A stretch of DNA of 64,000 bases, from assembly GCA_910578285.1 (NCBI GenBank), contig CAJTQL010000012.1:1-64000 (forward strand), read 5' to 3'. The position numbers and the translations under genes are program-made. Under the pieces are notes generated by a model that ran no database searches, was not told where the DNA came from, and saw nothing but the letters and a program-made list of their open reading frames with translations. Source of the DNA: an uncultured Helicobacteraceae bacterium (GTDB lineage: Bacteria > Campylobacterota > Campylobacteria > Campylobacterales > Helicobacteraceae). This document shows, in pieces, positions 36,027 to 45,541 of this stretch; the stretch's first letter is position 1, and the number at the start of each line of letters is the position of its first letter.

Positions 36027-36757
36027 AACGGCGTGCATTTTTACAAAATGCGCTTAAGGGCGCGGCTTTATGTGTTGCGGGCGGCTTTTTGACCAAGATG
36101 GCGCTTAGCGCAGGAAAAGATAGCTATTCTTTGCGCCCACCGGGCGCAGAAGAGGAGCAGAGATTCTTTTCACTTTGTGTACGCTGTGGGCTTTGTGTAG
36201 AGGCATGCCCTTATGATACGCTGAAGCTCTCAAGTCTTTTTGACAAAGCCCCGCTTGGCACGCCCTTTTTTGAGGCACGCGAGATTCCATGCTATCTCTG
36301 TCCCGATTTGCCATGCGTGCGCGAATGCCCCACCAATGCGCTCGATTCCAAGCACCTCGAGGCAACTTGCCCCATCGAGGAGCTCAAAATGGGAATCGCC
36401 GTGCTTGATTCGGCATTCTGTCTTGCTTATTGGGGCATACAATGCGACGCATGCTATCGTGTCTGCCCACTGATTGATAGAGCACTCAAGATTGAGCAAA
36501 AACGTAACGAAAAAACGGGCAAGCATGCGCTATTGCTACCTGTAGTGGACAACGAAGTCTGTGTGGGCTGTGGGCTGTGTGAGCATGCTTGCATCACCGA
36601 AAAACCCTCAATCCGTGTTTTGCCACGTGAATTTGTGCTAGGCGCTGTGGCGGAGCATTATCTCAAACAAGAACGTCCTGTAGAGAGTGCTCCTGGTGCG
36701 CCTGCACCAAAGCCACGTAACAATGCACAAGGCTATTTAAACGAGGAATTGTTATGA
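35996..36757 (+). CDS. napG: Ferredoxin-type quinol dehydrogenase component NapG
   Basis: A 253-residue periplasmic iron-sulfur protein with a twin-arginine-like signal ([20 protein letters not shown]) and several 4Fe-4S cysteine groups, for example [35 protein letters not shown] and [11 protein letters not shown]. With NapH it passes electrons from menaquinol to NapB/NapA, replacing NapC. The start overlaps napA by 31 bases; napH overlaps its end by 4. Confidence 0.93.
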   Translation: MRHQNHESKLERRAFLQNALKGAALCVAGGFLTKMALSAGKDSYSLRPPGAEEEQRFFSLCVRCGLCVEACPYDTLKLSSLFDKAPLGTPFFEAREIPCYLCPDLPCVRECPTNALDSKHLEATCPIEELKMGIAVLDSAFCLAYWGIQCDACYRVCPLIDRALKIEQKRNEKTGKHALLLPVVDNEVCVGCGLCEHACITEKPSIRVLPREFVLGAVAEHYLKQERPVESAPGAPAPKPRNNAQGYLNEELL

Positions 36758-37521
36758 AATACCTATTCTTGAGACGATTGTGCCAGTTCCTCATCATTGG
36801 GCTATTTTTGGGCGGTATCTTTGTGGGCAACCTTAGCAGCTCGGTACTCTTTAGCACGATTCCACTTAGCGACCCATTTGCCGCGTTGCAAATCGCACTT
36901 GCAAGCTTGAGTATTGACATCACCCTGCTCACAGGCGCACTTCTTGTGCTTGGTTTCTATGCAATGCTTGGGCGCGTTTTTTGTGCATGGGTTTGCCCCG
37001 TCAATCTCATCACCGATTTTACCGCATGGCTGCGCGCAAAACTCGGTGTGCAAAGCCGATTCTTAAACCTCAACAAAAACTTGCGCTTTGCTCTGCTTGC
37101 GCTGTTCTTGTTGCTCTCATTTTTGCTCGCCATGCCCGCGTTCGAGGCGGTGAGCTTTGTTGGTATCATCCAACGTGGAATCCTCTTTGGCGGAGTCTCA
37201 TGGCTGTTTGTGGCGTTTGTGATTCTTTGCATTGACATTTGGGGTGCGCCACATGCGACATGCTCACATATCTGCCCACTTGGCGCGTTCTATGCGCTTG
37301 TTGGTAAATGGGCGCTGCTCAAAGTCCGCTATAATCGCGACAAATGCACAAAATGTATGCGTTGCGTGCAAATTTGCCCCGAAAAACAAGTCCTGTGGAT
37401 GGTGGGCAAGCAATCCGAACAAGTAGGTGCTGGCGAATGCTTGCGCTGCGCGCGCTGTATCGATGTGTGCAACGATGATGCACTCAATTTTAATCTTTTA
37501 ACCTTAGGAGAGAAAAAATGA
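36754..37521 (+). CDS. napH: Quinol dehydrogenase membrane component NapH
   Basis: A 255-residue inner-membrane protein with four helices and the loop motif CAWVCPVN, then AHATCSHICPLGAFYAL-type CxxxCP (written here at GAPHATCSHICP), ending with two 4Fe-4S groups CTKCMRCVQICP and CLRCARCIDVC. Forms the menaquinol oxidising pair with NapG. Overlaps napG by 4 bases and napB by 4 bases. Confidence 0.94.
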   Translation: MKYLFLRRLCQFLIIGLFLGGIFVGNLSSSVLFSTIPLSDPFAALQIALASLSIDITLLTGALLVLGFYAMLGRVFCAWVCPVNLITDFTAWLRAKLGVQSRFLNLNKNLRFALLALFLLLSFLLAMPAFEAVSFVGIIQRGILFGGVSWLFVAFVILCIDIWGAPHATCSHICPLGAFYALVGKWALLKVRYNRDKCTKCMRCVQICPEKQVLWMVGKQSEQVGAGECLRCARCIDVCNDDALNFNLLTLGEKK

Positions 37522-38051
37522 AAACAAAACTTTTGATGTTGGGCGCACTCGCCCTCTTTGTTGGCTGTGGAGAACTAACGACTAGCAATGCGAATACAGA
37601 CAATTCAGTCGGTATGGCAAGCTTACGTAGCGTGGATTTGCTGAATGAAAATGGCGTTGTTTTGAGCACATCTCACTACATCGAAACATCGCCTGGCGAA
37701 TCGGTCAAAATCGAACGCTCGTTTGAAAACGCTCCGCCGCTCATCTCGCATAGCATTGACGGGCTTGTGCCGATTACAGCAGACAACAATCAATGCACAG
37801 TCTGCCACGACAAAGCACTCGCAAAAGATGTCGGCGCAACAGCCATTCCGCCTTCACACTATGTCGAGTTTCGCACCCACAAAAGCACAGGCGATATGGT
37901 CAGCAGCGAGCGATTCAACTGCACGCAATGCCATGTCCCCCAAAGCGATGCAAAAATCGTGATTGGCAACAGCTTCCGCCCCAGCTTTAGCAATGACGCG
38001 CTTAAAAGTAGCTCGAATCTTCTCGATGTGCTGAACGAAGGCGTGCGATGA
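37518..38051 (+). CDS. napB: Diheme cytochrome c NapB, possibly a lipoprotein
   Basis: Electron-transfer partner of NapA, 177 residues, with two heme sites CTVCHDK and CTQCHVP, and the expected distal His regions (TSHYIE, PSHYVEFRTH). The N-terminus MKTKLLMLGALALFVGCGEL looks like a lipoprotein signal (FVGC) rather than an ordinary signal peptide, which would tether NapB to a membrane. The low-complexity TTSNANTDNS after the Cys would be a linker. In operon between napH and napD with 4-base overlaps. Confidence 0.9.
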   Translation: MKTKLLMLGALALFVGCGELTTSNANTDNSVGMASLRSVDLLNENGVVLSTSHYIETSPGESVKIERSFENAPPLISHSIDGLVPITADNNQCTVCHDKALAKDVGATAIPPSHYVEFRTHKSTGDMVSSERFNCTQCHVPQSDAKIVIGNSFRPSFSNDALKSSSNLLDVLNEGVR

Positions 38052-38392
38052 ATATTTCAAGCGTGCTGCTCACCACAAAGCTAGAGACGGCTGATTCTCT
38101 ATGCGAATGCATAGCCGCAACACCCCATTGCAGTGTTGAGCTGCGCGAAAAAACATCGCTTGGTGAAAAGATTATCGCACTCATTGATGCCCCCAACCTT
38201 GAAAGCGGCGTGGGGGCTTACCAAACACTCGAGAAGCTGCCCAATGTTACAAGCATTGCAATGGTTTTCGCGTATGATGATTCCACTGGGGATTTGAGCA
38301 CAATCAATCCAAACATCGCCCAAAACACACTCAACAAGGAACAAAAAGCCGAAGAGATTACCTATTTTGGAGCGATTACGCAAAAGCTCTAG
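38048..38392 (+). CDS. napD: NapD-type chaperone
   Basis: A 114-residue cytoplasmic protein with the short ferredoxin-like fold pattern of NapD (MNISSVLLTTK start, GEKIIALIDAPNLESG, LPNVTSIAMVFAYDD). NapD binds the NapA Tat signal and delays export until cofactor is inserted. Overlaps napB by 4 bases. No napF, napL or napC is seen in the cluster. Confidence 0.85.
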   Translation: MNISSVLLTTKLETADSLCECIAATPHCSVELREKTSLGEKIIALIDAPNLESGVGAYQTLEKLPNVTSIAMVFAYDDSTGDLSTINPNIAQNTLNKEQKAEEITYFGAITQKL

Positions 38393-38430
38393 CCTCTGCC
38401 CGTTGGGTTATTTTTTAAGAAATCCTAGTA

Positions 38431-38436
38431 TATAAT
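38431..38436 (+). promoter_or_regulatory. Probable -10 box of the Na/Pi transporter gene
   Basis: TATAAT in AGTATATAATCG, 34 bases upstream of the transporter ATG. The preceding ttattttttaag after the napD stop may help end the nap transcript. Confidence 0.5.
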
Positions 38437-38469
38437 CGCGACTCTTTGTTCTTATGAGGAGAAAGCACA

Positions 38470-40224
38470 ATGCGTAGTATTATTTTAGTTCTTGTTTTTG
38501 GTGCATTGGGATTCCTATTCTATGAATCAAGCTCCTTTTTGGGCGCATGCTCGGGGATTGCTATCTTTCTCTATGGTGTCATGTGCCTCAAAAATGGATT
38601 CAATGCGTTTAGCACCTTTATTGAAAGGGTGCTCAAAAAATGGGCAAACACTATCACCAAAAGCCTTATTTTTGGTGCTATTTCGACAATGATTATGCAA
38701 AGCAGCGGACTTGTTTCTGTGCTTGCAATCAGCTTTCTTGCCGCGGGCTTCATCACGCTCGCACAGGGAATTGGCATTATCTTTGGTGCAAATGTGGGAA
38801 CGACCGTTGTTGCGTGGGTCATCGCAGGTGCTGGAGTGAAGTTTGATATTTCATCTATCACAATGCCCCTGCTTGTATTTGGTGTGATTTTGCAACTACA
38901 AAACTCGAGCAACTGCAAGGCTCTTGGCTCGATTCTTTGCGGCGTTGGATTTTTCTTTTTGGGAATCCATTTCCTCAAAGACGGATTCAATGAGCTCAAA
39001 GACACAGTAGACATCGCACAATATGGGCAGATTGGCGGAATCGGCGGCGTACTCTTGTTTGTGCTCATTGGAATGATTCTCACTGTGGTGATGCAAAGCA
39101 GCAATGCAAGCTTGCTTGTCGCTATCACGATTCTTGCGGCAGGGCAAATGAGCTATGAGAACACATTGGGCTTTGCGATTGGCTCAAACATCGGTAGCAC
39201 CGTGATGGCAATCATCGGTTCTTTGGGCGTGAATGTCGCGGGCAAACGACTTGCTGCAGCACATCTGCTGTTTAATAGCGTAACGGCTCTTGTTGCTGTG
39301 GTCTTTTTGCATCAATTCATGGTTGCTGTGCAATTCTTGTGCAACTTGGTTGGAATCGCAAGCGATGATTATATCTTGCAAGTCTCGATGTTTCACACGC
39401 TTTTTAATATTGTCGGAATCGCGCTTATGATGCCCTTTATACATCAAATGGTCGCATTCTTGGAGCGCATCATCATCGACAAAAAGGCGAAAGAATATGC
39501 GCCCAAATTCATCAACGAGACGATTGTGCAATTCCCTGATTCGGCTATCGAAGCGTTGCGCAACGAGATGGAGCATCTGTATGACAACTGCTTCCGCATT
39601 CTCACTTATGCGCTGGGATTTAACCCACAGCAGATTCAATCCCAAGTGCCATTTGATGAGATTATCGCACAAAAGAAGCTATACAGCGAGCAAGTCAATA
39701 TCGAAGAACTCTACAAGCAGAGTGTGAAAAGCTTGTTTGACGCGATGTTCGACTTTGCAACCAATGCCCAAACCTATATCAATGAACATGAGCAGATGAA
39801 CGAGGTGCATCATATCAAAATCGCGGCGCGGCGTGCTGTGGAGTCGATTCATCAGCTTAAAATGCTCTACAAAAACCTCAAAGATGCCACAACCTCAACC
39901 AACCCCGCGCTTGTCGATATTTATAATGGAATCCGAATCGACCTCGGCGAGCTTTTGCGCAGTATCGAATATCTTGACCAAAGCACAGGCGAGGATATTG
40001 TGCTCGTTTTGCGGAGTATCGCGAAATCATCAGCAATGCTCGATGAGGCAGATGATAATGCGATTGCTAAGGTTGAGAGCCTTATCCAAGAGAAAAAAAT
40101 CGCCGCAACAAGCGCATCATCGATTCTGAATGATATCGATACGACCAATAAGATTGGCAAGGACCTGCTCGGAATGACCAAACATCTCTATACAGCCTAC
40201 AAAGAGGAAGAAACCACCGCCTAA
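38470..40224 (+). CDS. Na/Pi-cotransporter family protein with PhoU-like tail
   Basis: A 584-residue protein. The N-terminal half has about eight membrane helices containing the two QSS repeats of this family (IMQSSGLVSVLA and VMQSSNASLLVA), each followed by a G-x-N-x-G-T motif (FGANVGTTVVAW, IGSNIGSTVMAI). The C-terminal 230 residues are all-helical and resemble PhoU. Such proteins take up phosphate or act as phosphate sensors. AGGAGAAAG precedes the ATG. A hairpin terminator follows. Confidence 0.88.
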   Translation: MRSIILVLVFGALGFLFYESSSFLGACSGIAIFLYGVMCLKNGFNAFSTFIERVLKKWANTITKSLIFGAISTMIMQSSGLVSVLAISFLAAGFITLAQGIGIIFGANVGTTVVAWVIAGAGVKFDISSITMPLLVFGVILQLQNSSNCKALGSILCGVGFFFLGIHFLKDGFNELKDTVDIAQYGQIGGIGGVLLFVLIGMILTVVMQSSNASLLVAITILAAGQMSYENTLGFAIGSNIGSTVMAIIGSLGVNVAGKRLAAAHLLFNSVTALVAVVFLHQFMVAVQFLCNLVGIASDDYILQVSMFHTLFNIVGIALMMPFIHQMVAFLERIIIDKKAKEYAPKFINETIVQFPDSAIEALRNEMEHLYDNCFRILTYALGFNPQQIQSQVPFDEIIAQKKLYSEQVNIEELYKQSVKSLFDAMFDFATNAQTYINEHEQMNEVHHIKIAARRAVESIHQLKMLYKNLKDATTSTNPALVDIYNGIRIDLGELLRSIEYLDQSTGEDIVLVLRSIAKSSAMLDEADDNAIAKVESLIQEKKIAATSASSILNDIDTTNKIGKDLLGMTKHLYTAYKEEETTA

Positions 40225-40234
40225 ACCCAGACTC

Positions 40235-40269
40235 AAGAGACGGCACGGGGCACACCCCGCTGCGCTCTT
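40235..40269 (+). terminator. Hairpin terminator after the Na/Pi gene
   Basis: aagag ... cgggg-caca-ccccg ... ctctt forms a two-part stem with an internal loop, followed by a T/C-rich stretch (gcatttttcttttttctc). It separates the transporter from the flaB promoter. Confidence 0.65.
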
Positions 40270-40312
40270 GTTCTCTTGCATTTTTCTTTTTTCTCTCCCC
40301 CACCTCAAGAAG

Positions 40313-40327
40313 TGGAACACTCTTTGC
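40313..40327 (+). promoter_or_regulatory. Sigma-54 (RpoN) promoter of flaB
   Basis: TGGAACACTCTTTGC has GG and GC separated by 10 bases, 43 bases upstream of the flaB ATG. The same TGGAAC half occurs in the hook-operon promoter at 19180. RpoN control of FlaB is established in H. pylori. Confidence 0.82.
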
Positions 40328-40369
40328 TTCTATCTCTGTAACATCTAAACTCATGCAAAGGATGCTATT

Positions 40370-41941
40370 ATGAATGGTTATGTAATTAACACAAACGTGG
40401 CTTCACTCAACTCCCATGCAGTCGGAATACAGAACGGAAGAGTTCTTGCGACTGCACTCGAACGATTGAGTTCAGGGATTCGGATTAACAAGGCGGCAGA
40501 TGACGCTTCAGGTATGGCAATTGCGGACTCGCTGCGCTCTCAAGCTTCCTCACTCGGGCAAGCAATACGGAACGCAAACGATGCAACTGGTATGATTCAG
40601 ATTGCAGACAAGGCGATGGACGAACAAATCAAGATTCTTGATAGCGTCAAAACAAAAGCTGTGCAAGCAGCTCAAGATGGACAAACAACACAAACAAGGC
40701 TCGCATTACAGCAAGATATTTTGCGATTGCTCGAGGAATTGGACAACATCGCAAACACAACGAGCTACAATGGGCAAGAAATGCTTTCGGGAATGTTTGT
40801 CAACAAAGAATTCCAAATCGGTGCGTATTCTAACACAACCGTGAAGGCAACCATTGGACCAACCAACAGCTCAAAAATTGGGCATGTGCGCTACGAGACA
40901 GGCTCAATGACAGCGGCTTCGATGCTCGCTTCAGCTGGCGCAAACAACCTGCAACTTGTGAAACTCAATGCACGACAAGTCGATGGCGTGAATGATGTCT
41001 TGCTCGAAACCGTGCGAATCAGCACGAGCGCAGGAACAGGAATAGGTGCACTTGCCGAAGTCATCAACAAAAATTCCAACTCGCTCGGATTCCGCGCAAG
41101 CTATAACGTCGAAGGACGCGGCAACATAGAAATGATGAGCGGAACAATTGATAATCTTGTTATCAATGGCGTAACGATTGGAAGGATTAACGACATCCAG
41201 CAAGCAGACCGCGATGGGCGCTTGATTAAGGCGATTAACGATAAAAAAGAGGCGACAGGCGTTACGGCGAGTATCGATGCGCAAGGACGACTCACGCTCA
41301 CAAGCGGTGATGGACGCGCAATCTCTGTACATGCCGAGCTCGTCAGCGGGACATCAGCAGCACAAAGTATGAACGACTTCTTTGGTGGCGGCAACCTCGC
41401 AGGTGTGAGTGGAACAAGCCATGCCATCATTGGGCGATTGACGCTCACACAACACGGCGCACGCGATATTTTGATTAGCGGAATTGGCTATTCATTTGTC
41501 GGGATCCATTCCTCACAAGGGGTTGCCGAACAGACCGTGAATCTCCGAATGCTACGCAACAATATTGACGCAGACATGGCTTCAGCGATTGGCGCAAACG
41601 GCAATGTTGCGATTGCGAGCACAAACAAATTCGGACTTGGTGCGGGTGTAACGAGCCTCAAAGGCGCAATGGCAGTGATGGACATGGCAGAATCGGCTCA
41701 AAAACATCTTGACCAGATTCGTGCCGACCTTGGTGCTGTGCAACAACAGCTTATCGCAACGGTGAATAATATCACTATCACGCAAGTGAATGTCAAGGCT
41801 GCTGAATCAACGATTCGCGATACCGACTTTGCCGAAGAATCCAGCACCTTTACCAAAACAAACATTCTTGCACAATCAGGGAACTTTGCGCTTGCACAAG
41901 CAAACCAAATCCAACAAAATGTGCTAAGACTTCTCCAATAA
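40370..41941 (+). CDS. flaB: Flagellin, FlaB type
   Basis: A 523-residue flagellin that polymerises into the filament, FlaB being the minor, hook-proximal type. D0/D1 regions are typical ([21 protein letters not shown]-terminal [20 protein letters not shown] and VLRLLQ). Phrases such as [26 protein letters not shown] and [20 protein letters not shown] follow H. pylori FlaB more than FlaA as I remember them, and the sigma-54 promoter agrees. AAAGGA precedes the ATG. A flagellin glycosyltransferase gene follows. Confidence 0.93.
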   Translation: MNGYVINTNVASLNSHAVGIQNGRVLATALERLSSGIRINKAADDASGMAIADSLRSQASSLGQAIRNANDATGMIQIADKAMDEQIKILDSVKTKAVQAAQDGQTTQTRLALQQDILRLLEELDNIANTTSYNGQEMLSGMFVNKEFQIGAYSNTTVKATIGPTNSSKIGHVRYETGSMTAASMLASAGANNLQLVKLNARQVDGVNDVLLETVRISTSAGTGIGALAEVINKNSNSLGFRASYNVEGRGNIEMMSGTIDNLVINGVTIGRINDIQQADRDGRLIKAINDKKEATGVTASIDAQGRLTLTSGDGRAISVHAELVSGTSAAQSMNDFFGGGNLAGVSGTSHAIIGRLTLTQHGARDILISGIGYSFVGIHSSQGVAEQTVNLRMLRNNIDADMASAIGANGNVAIASTNKFGLGAGVTSLKGAMAVMDMAESAQKHLDQIRADLGAVQQQLIATVNNITITQVNVKAAESTIRDTDFAEESSTFTKTNILAQSGNFALAQANQIQQNVLRLLQ

Positions 41942-41954
41942 TCCTTTGCATTCA

Positions 41955-41969
41955 CCCCCCTAGCGGGGG
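41955..41969 (+). terminator. Short GC hairpin between flaB and maf
   Basis: ccccc-tagcg-style stem (ccccc and ggggg around a 4-5 base loop) lies 14 bases after the flaB stop, with no T run behind it. It may stabilise the flaB message or partly attenuate the downstream gene. Confidence 0.4.
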
Positions 41970-41993
41970 AGAAGCAAACAAAAGGCGACACCA

Positions 41994-44099
41994 ATGGCAA
42001 AGAAAACATCTGCACGGGCAACCAAAAAGAATGCGCCAATATCTGCGCTTAACCAACCAACACAAGCGACTTCAGACACACCTGCAACAGAGCAAAGCAT
42101 TTTTGACAAAAATATCGCCGCTCTCCTTACGCTCGACCCTATTACGGCGATTCAACTTAAGAATGTCAAGCCAAATGAAAAATTTGAACTTTTCGTTACA
42201 TCAGACCCAGCGAATATGAATATTATTGATAAAGAAAATTTCAAACCCATTTTTACCACAAGCCCTGTCGAAGAAACATTGAAAAAAATCCAAGAGCTCG
42301 ATAGCGTGCAGTTCTATCCTCATCTCTATTTCTTTGGTGTCGGAAATGCTATTCTCTATCGTATGCTTTTGAATCAAAATCAAAAACTCCAACATTTGGT
42401 GATTGTCGAACCAGAACCCGAGATTCTCTTCAATGTTCTCCATTTCTTCGATTTTTCTGAAGAAATCAAGACGCGCCGAATCGAATTTCATCTCGCCGAA
42501 AATGTGAGCAAGATTGTGGCTGAATATATCTTTGGCTACAAAGATTCCACACTCTATTGCAAACTCTATGACTTTCGGCTCTTTAATAGTTTCTATGCAG
42601 ATTATTCTGAAGAATATCTCCGAATCAATAAACTATTCACAGAAGTCATCGAGTCTATTGTCATTAGCTTGGGGAATGATAGCAACGATTCTGTGATTGG
42701 CTTGCTCCATCAATGCCTCAACATGCCCCAAATGCTCGCTGCGCCAAGCTATCAAAGCTTTGTAAAATGTGCACGGAATACGCGCACGGCAATCATCGTC
42801 TCGACTGGTCCAAGCCTCCACAAGCAGCTCCCAACCCTCAAGAAAATCGCGCCATACTGCACACTCTATTGCATTGACGCATCATTTCCGATTCTGACAA
42901 AAGCGGGGATTAAGCCTGATGTTGTGCTCACACTTGAACGCGTCAAAGAAAGCGCGAAATTCTACACCGACACGCCCAAAGAGGCGCAAGAGGGCGTGAT
43001 TTTTGCCATCACCTCAATCGCACATGAGGACACGCTCAATGCAATTACCGAAGGGCAAAAAATCCTACCCATGCGCCCATTCCCCTACACCTTCTATTTT
43101 GATGTGCCAAAATATGGCTACACAGGGATTGGAATGAGCGCAGCGAATATGGCGTTTGAAACCATTCGGCATGTGGGGTATGAAAACATCGTCTTTATCG
43201 GGCAAGATCTCGCATTTGCGCCCGATGGCAGCAGCCATGCCAAGGGCGCCGTGTATGGCGAGAAAGAAATCTCTATGGACATTGACAAGAAGAACAAGAA
43301 AGAGAGCATTGACATCGAAGCCTATGGCGGAAATGGAACAGTTAAAACGACATATATTTGGAGGTTGTTTCTCAAATATCTTGAGATTGAGATTTTTAAA
43401 ACACCAAAAAACATCAAGATTTTCAATTGCACAGAAGGTGGAGCGCGAATCCAAGGGACAGAGGAGATTCCATTTGAAGAAATCTATAATGGTATTGACA
43501 AAAGCCAAACCAAGCAGCCCATTTTGCTTGAGGAAACCTCGCAAAAAGACTACGAAAAAATCTTGCGCAACGTGAAGCGCAAAGTCGAGAAGGTTTTATT
43601 GCATGGCTACAAGCAAAAAGAGAAAATCGAAAAGGTTTTCTTGGAAATTTGTGCCCTCACAGAGGAGCTCGAGAAGCTGAATGCCGAAAAGCAGCTCGAG
43701 AAAGTGAATTTCAAAAAAATCGACCGACTTGTTGAAAAAATCAATGCCGTCAAAGACGGATTCATTAGTAATCCACACACGCGAATCTTTGACAACATCG
43801 TTCAGAGTTACATTATGCACCAAGAAATGGAGCTGACCAAGATTACCACGCTTGTTGTGCGCACAGACGAAGAGGCAAAGGCGCGGCAGGTGGATTGGAT
43901 TTATAAGCACAAATATTGGTTCTTTAGTCTTGCAGGCGGAATCCACACCGTGCTCGCCGTGCTCAAAAAGGCTTGCGGACAATGGATGGAGATTCCCGAG
44001 AAATACAGAGACGAAGAGGAAGATATGAAGGTATCCACAAAAGACCCACTCCAAGTTAAGATTGAAGGGCTTGATATCGAAGGAATCCTAAAGATTTAA
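41994..44099 (+). CDS. Motility-associated factor (Maf) flagellin glycosyltransferase
   Basis: A 701-residue protein of the Maf/DUF115 family, which adds nonulosonic acids (pseudaminic or legionaminic type) to flagellin. The central domain (about residues 255-430) contains TAIIVSTGPSLHKQLPTLKK, IDASFPILTKAGIKPDVVLT and NIVFIGQDLAFAPDGSSHAKG, the family hallmarks. The C-terminal 200 residues are helical and charged. Its location right after flaB strongly supports flagellin as target. Which sugar is transferred cannot be told here. It ends one base before the symporter ATG. Confidence 0.88.
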   Translation: MAKKTSARATKKNAPISALNQPTQATSDTPATEQSIFDKNIAALLTLDPITAIQLKNVKPNEKFELFVTSDPANMNIIDKENFKPIFTTSPVEETLKKIQELDSVQFYPHLYFFGVGNAILYRMLLNQNQKLQHLVIVEPEPEILFNVLHFFDFSEEIKTRRIEFHLAENVSKIVAEYIFGYKDSTLYCKLYDFRLFNSFYADYSEEYLRINKLFTEVIESIVISLGNDSNDSVIGLLHQCLNMPQMLAAPSYQSFVKCARNTRTAIIVSTGPSLHKQLPTLKKIAPYCTLYCIDASFPILTKAGIKPDVVLTLERVKESAKFYTDTPKEAQEGVIFAITSIAHEDTLNAITEGQKILPMRPFPYTFYFDVPKYGYTGIGMSAANMAFETIRHVGYENIVFIGQDLAFAPDGSSHAKGAVYGEKEISMDIDKKNKKESIDIEAYGGNGTVKTTYIWRLFLKYLEIEIFKTPKNIKIFNCTEGGARIQGTEEIPFEEIYNGIDKSQTKQPILLEETSQKDYEKILRNVKRKVEKVLLHGYKQKEKIEKVFLEICALTEELEKLNAEKQLEKVNFKKIDRLVEKINAVKDGFISNPHTRIFDNIVQSYIMHQEMELTKITTLVVRTDEEAKARQVDWIYKHKYWFFSLAGGIHTVLAVLKKACGQWMEIPEKYRDEEEDMKVSTKDPLQVKIEGLDIEGILKI

Positions 44100-44100
44100 C

Positions 44101-45495
44101 ATGTTCGATTTTATCAACACACTCAACACATTCCTCTATACCTATTGGCTTGTCTTTGCGCTGATGCTCTGCGGAATCTACCTCACATTGCGAACGCGCT
44201 GTATCCAGCTGCGCTTTCTCAAAGATGTGTTTGGCATTCTGCAAGAACGAAGCCGCAAGGAACACATCTCGCCCTTTGGTGCGCTCATGATTTCCACAGC
44301 CTCTCGAGTTGGGATTGGGAACATCATCGGCGTGTCGATTGCGATTGCAACAGGGGGCGTTGGCGCACTCTTTTGGATGTGGCTTACGGCAATCATCGGG
44401 GGCGCAAGCGCATTTGTCGAATCGACTTTGGCACAAGTCTATAAACGCAAAGATGGCGAACATGGTTCTAAGGGTGGTCCAGCATATTATATCGAAACTG
44501 CATTGGGCTCAAAGGTGCTTGGTGTTGTCTTTGCAGTCTCGATAATCCTCTGCTTTGCGTATGGCTTCAACGGCTTGCAAGCCTACACACTCACATCATC
44601 TTTCGAGATTTTTGTCGGAAACGAGAGTTTTCATAATGGGCATTTCACGCTCTATGTCGGCATTCTCCTAAGCCTCTTGGTTGCTCCCTTTTTCTTTGGT
44701 GGCGGCAAAAGCTCTGCGGCACTTTCTTCATTTCTTGTGCCCATTATGGCATTGGGCTATCTCATCGTTGCACTCATTGTTGTCGTGCTCAACATCGAAA
44801 AGCTCCCGATGATTTTTAGCAATATCTTGCAAGAAGCCTTCAATTTTACAGCAATCTTTAGTGGATTTGCCAGCAGCGCTATTGTGATTGGAATCAAACG
44901 TGGACTCTTCTCAAACGAAGCGGGTATGGGCTCTGCACCAAATGCAGCGGCAGCAGCTCACACGAGCCACCCAGCCAAACAAGGCATGGTACAAACACTC
45001 TCTGTCTTTATCGACACGCTTATTATCTGTTCGGCGAGCGCTTTTATGGTTCTTTGTTCAAATATTGAAGAAACGCAAACACTCAAGGGCATGATTCTTA
45101 TGCAAACAGTCATGCAGAATCATTTTGGGACATTTGGACTCTTTTTTGTGAGTGTTGCGATTGTGCTATTTGCATTCACATCATTGATTGGCAACTATTT
45201 CTATGCCGAGGCAAATTTTAAATACATTACAAATAATCGATTGGCGCTGCAAATCTTTCGTTTTGTCTCGACATTTTGGGTGCTTATTGGCGCGCAATTG
45301 CATCTATCGCTCGCATGGGACTTGGCAGACCTCTTTATGGGGCTTATGGCAAGCGTGAACATCATCGCCATCTTATTTCTTAGCAATATTGCCATTCGCG
45401 TTCTCAAAGACTATGAAAGACAGCGCAAAGAAAACATTGACCCAGTCTTTAAGGCTTCTCATGTTGGAATCCATAATACTGAATTTTGGAAATAA
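44101..45495 (+). CDS. Alanine/glycine:cation symporter family protein
   Basis: A 464-residue multi-pass transporter. Family signatures are STASRVGIGNIIGVSIAIA, GGPAYYIETALGSK and NEAGMGSAPNAAAAAHTSHP, all typical of AGCS (DagA/AlsT) sodium- or proton-coupled uptake of alanine, glycine or glutamine. Begins one base after the maf stop, so it is co-transcribed with maf although functionally unrelated. Confidence 0.92.
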   Translation: MFDFINTLNTFLYTYWLVFALMLCGIYLTLRTRCIQLRFLKDVFGILQERSRKEHISPFGALMISTASRVGIGNIIGVSIAIATGGVGALFWMWLTAIIGGASAFVESTLAQVYKRKDGEHGSKGGPAYYIETALGSKVLGVVFAVSIILCFAYGFNGLQAYTLTSSFEIFVGNESFHNGHFTLYVGILLSLLVAPFFFGGGKSSAALSSFLVPIMALGYLIVALIVVVLNIEKLPMIFSNILQEAFNFTAIFSGFASSAIVIGIKRGLFSNEAGMGSAPNAAAAAHTSHPAKQGMVQTLSVFIDTLIICSASAFMVLCSNIEETQTLKGMILMQTVMQNHFGTFGLFFVSVAIVLFAFTSLIGNYFYAEANFKYITNNRLALQIFRFVSTFWVLIGAQLHLSLAWDLADLFMGLMASVNIIAILFLSNIAIRVLKDYERQRKENIDPVFKASHVGIHNTEFWK

Positions 45496-45541
45496 TGAGT
45501 GCGGCTAAATTTGGCATCATAATTTCACGTCATTGCAGCGA

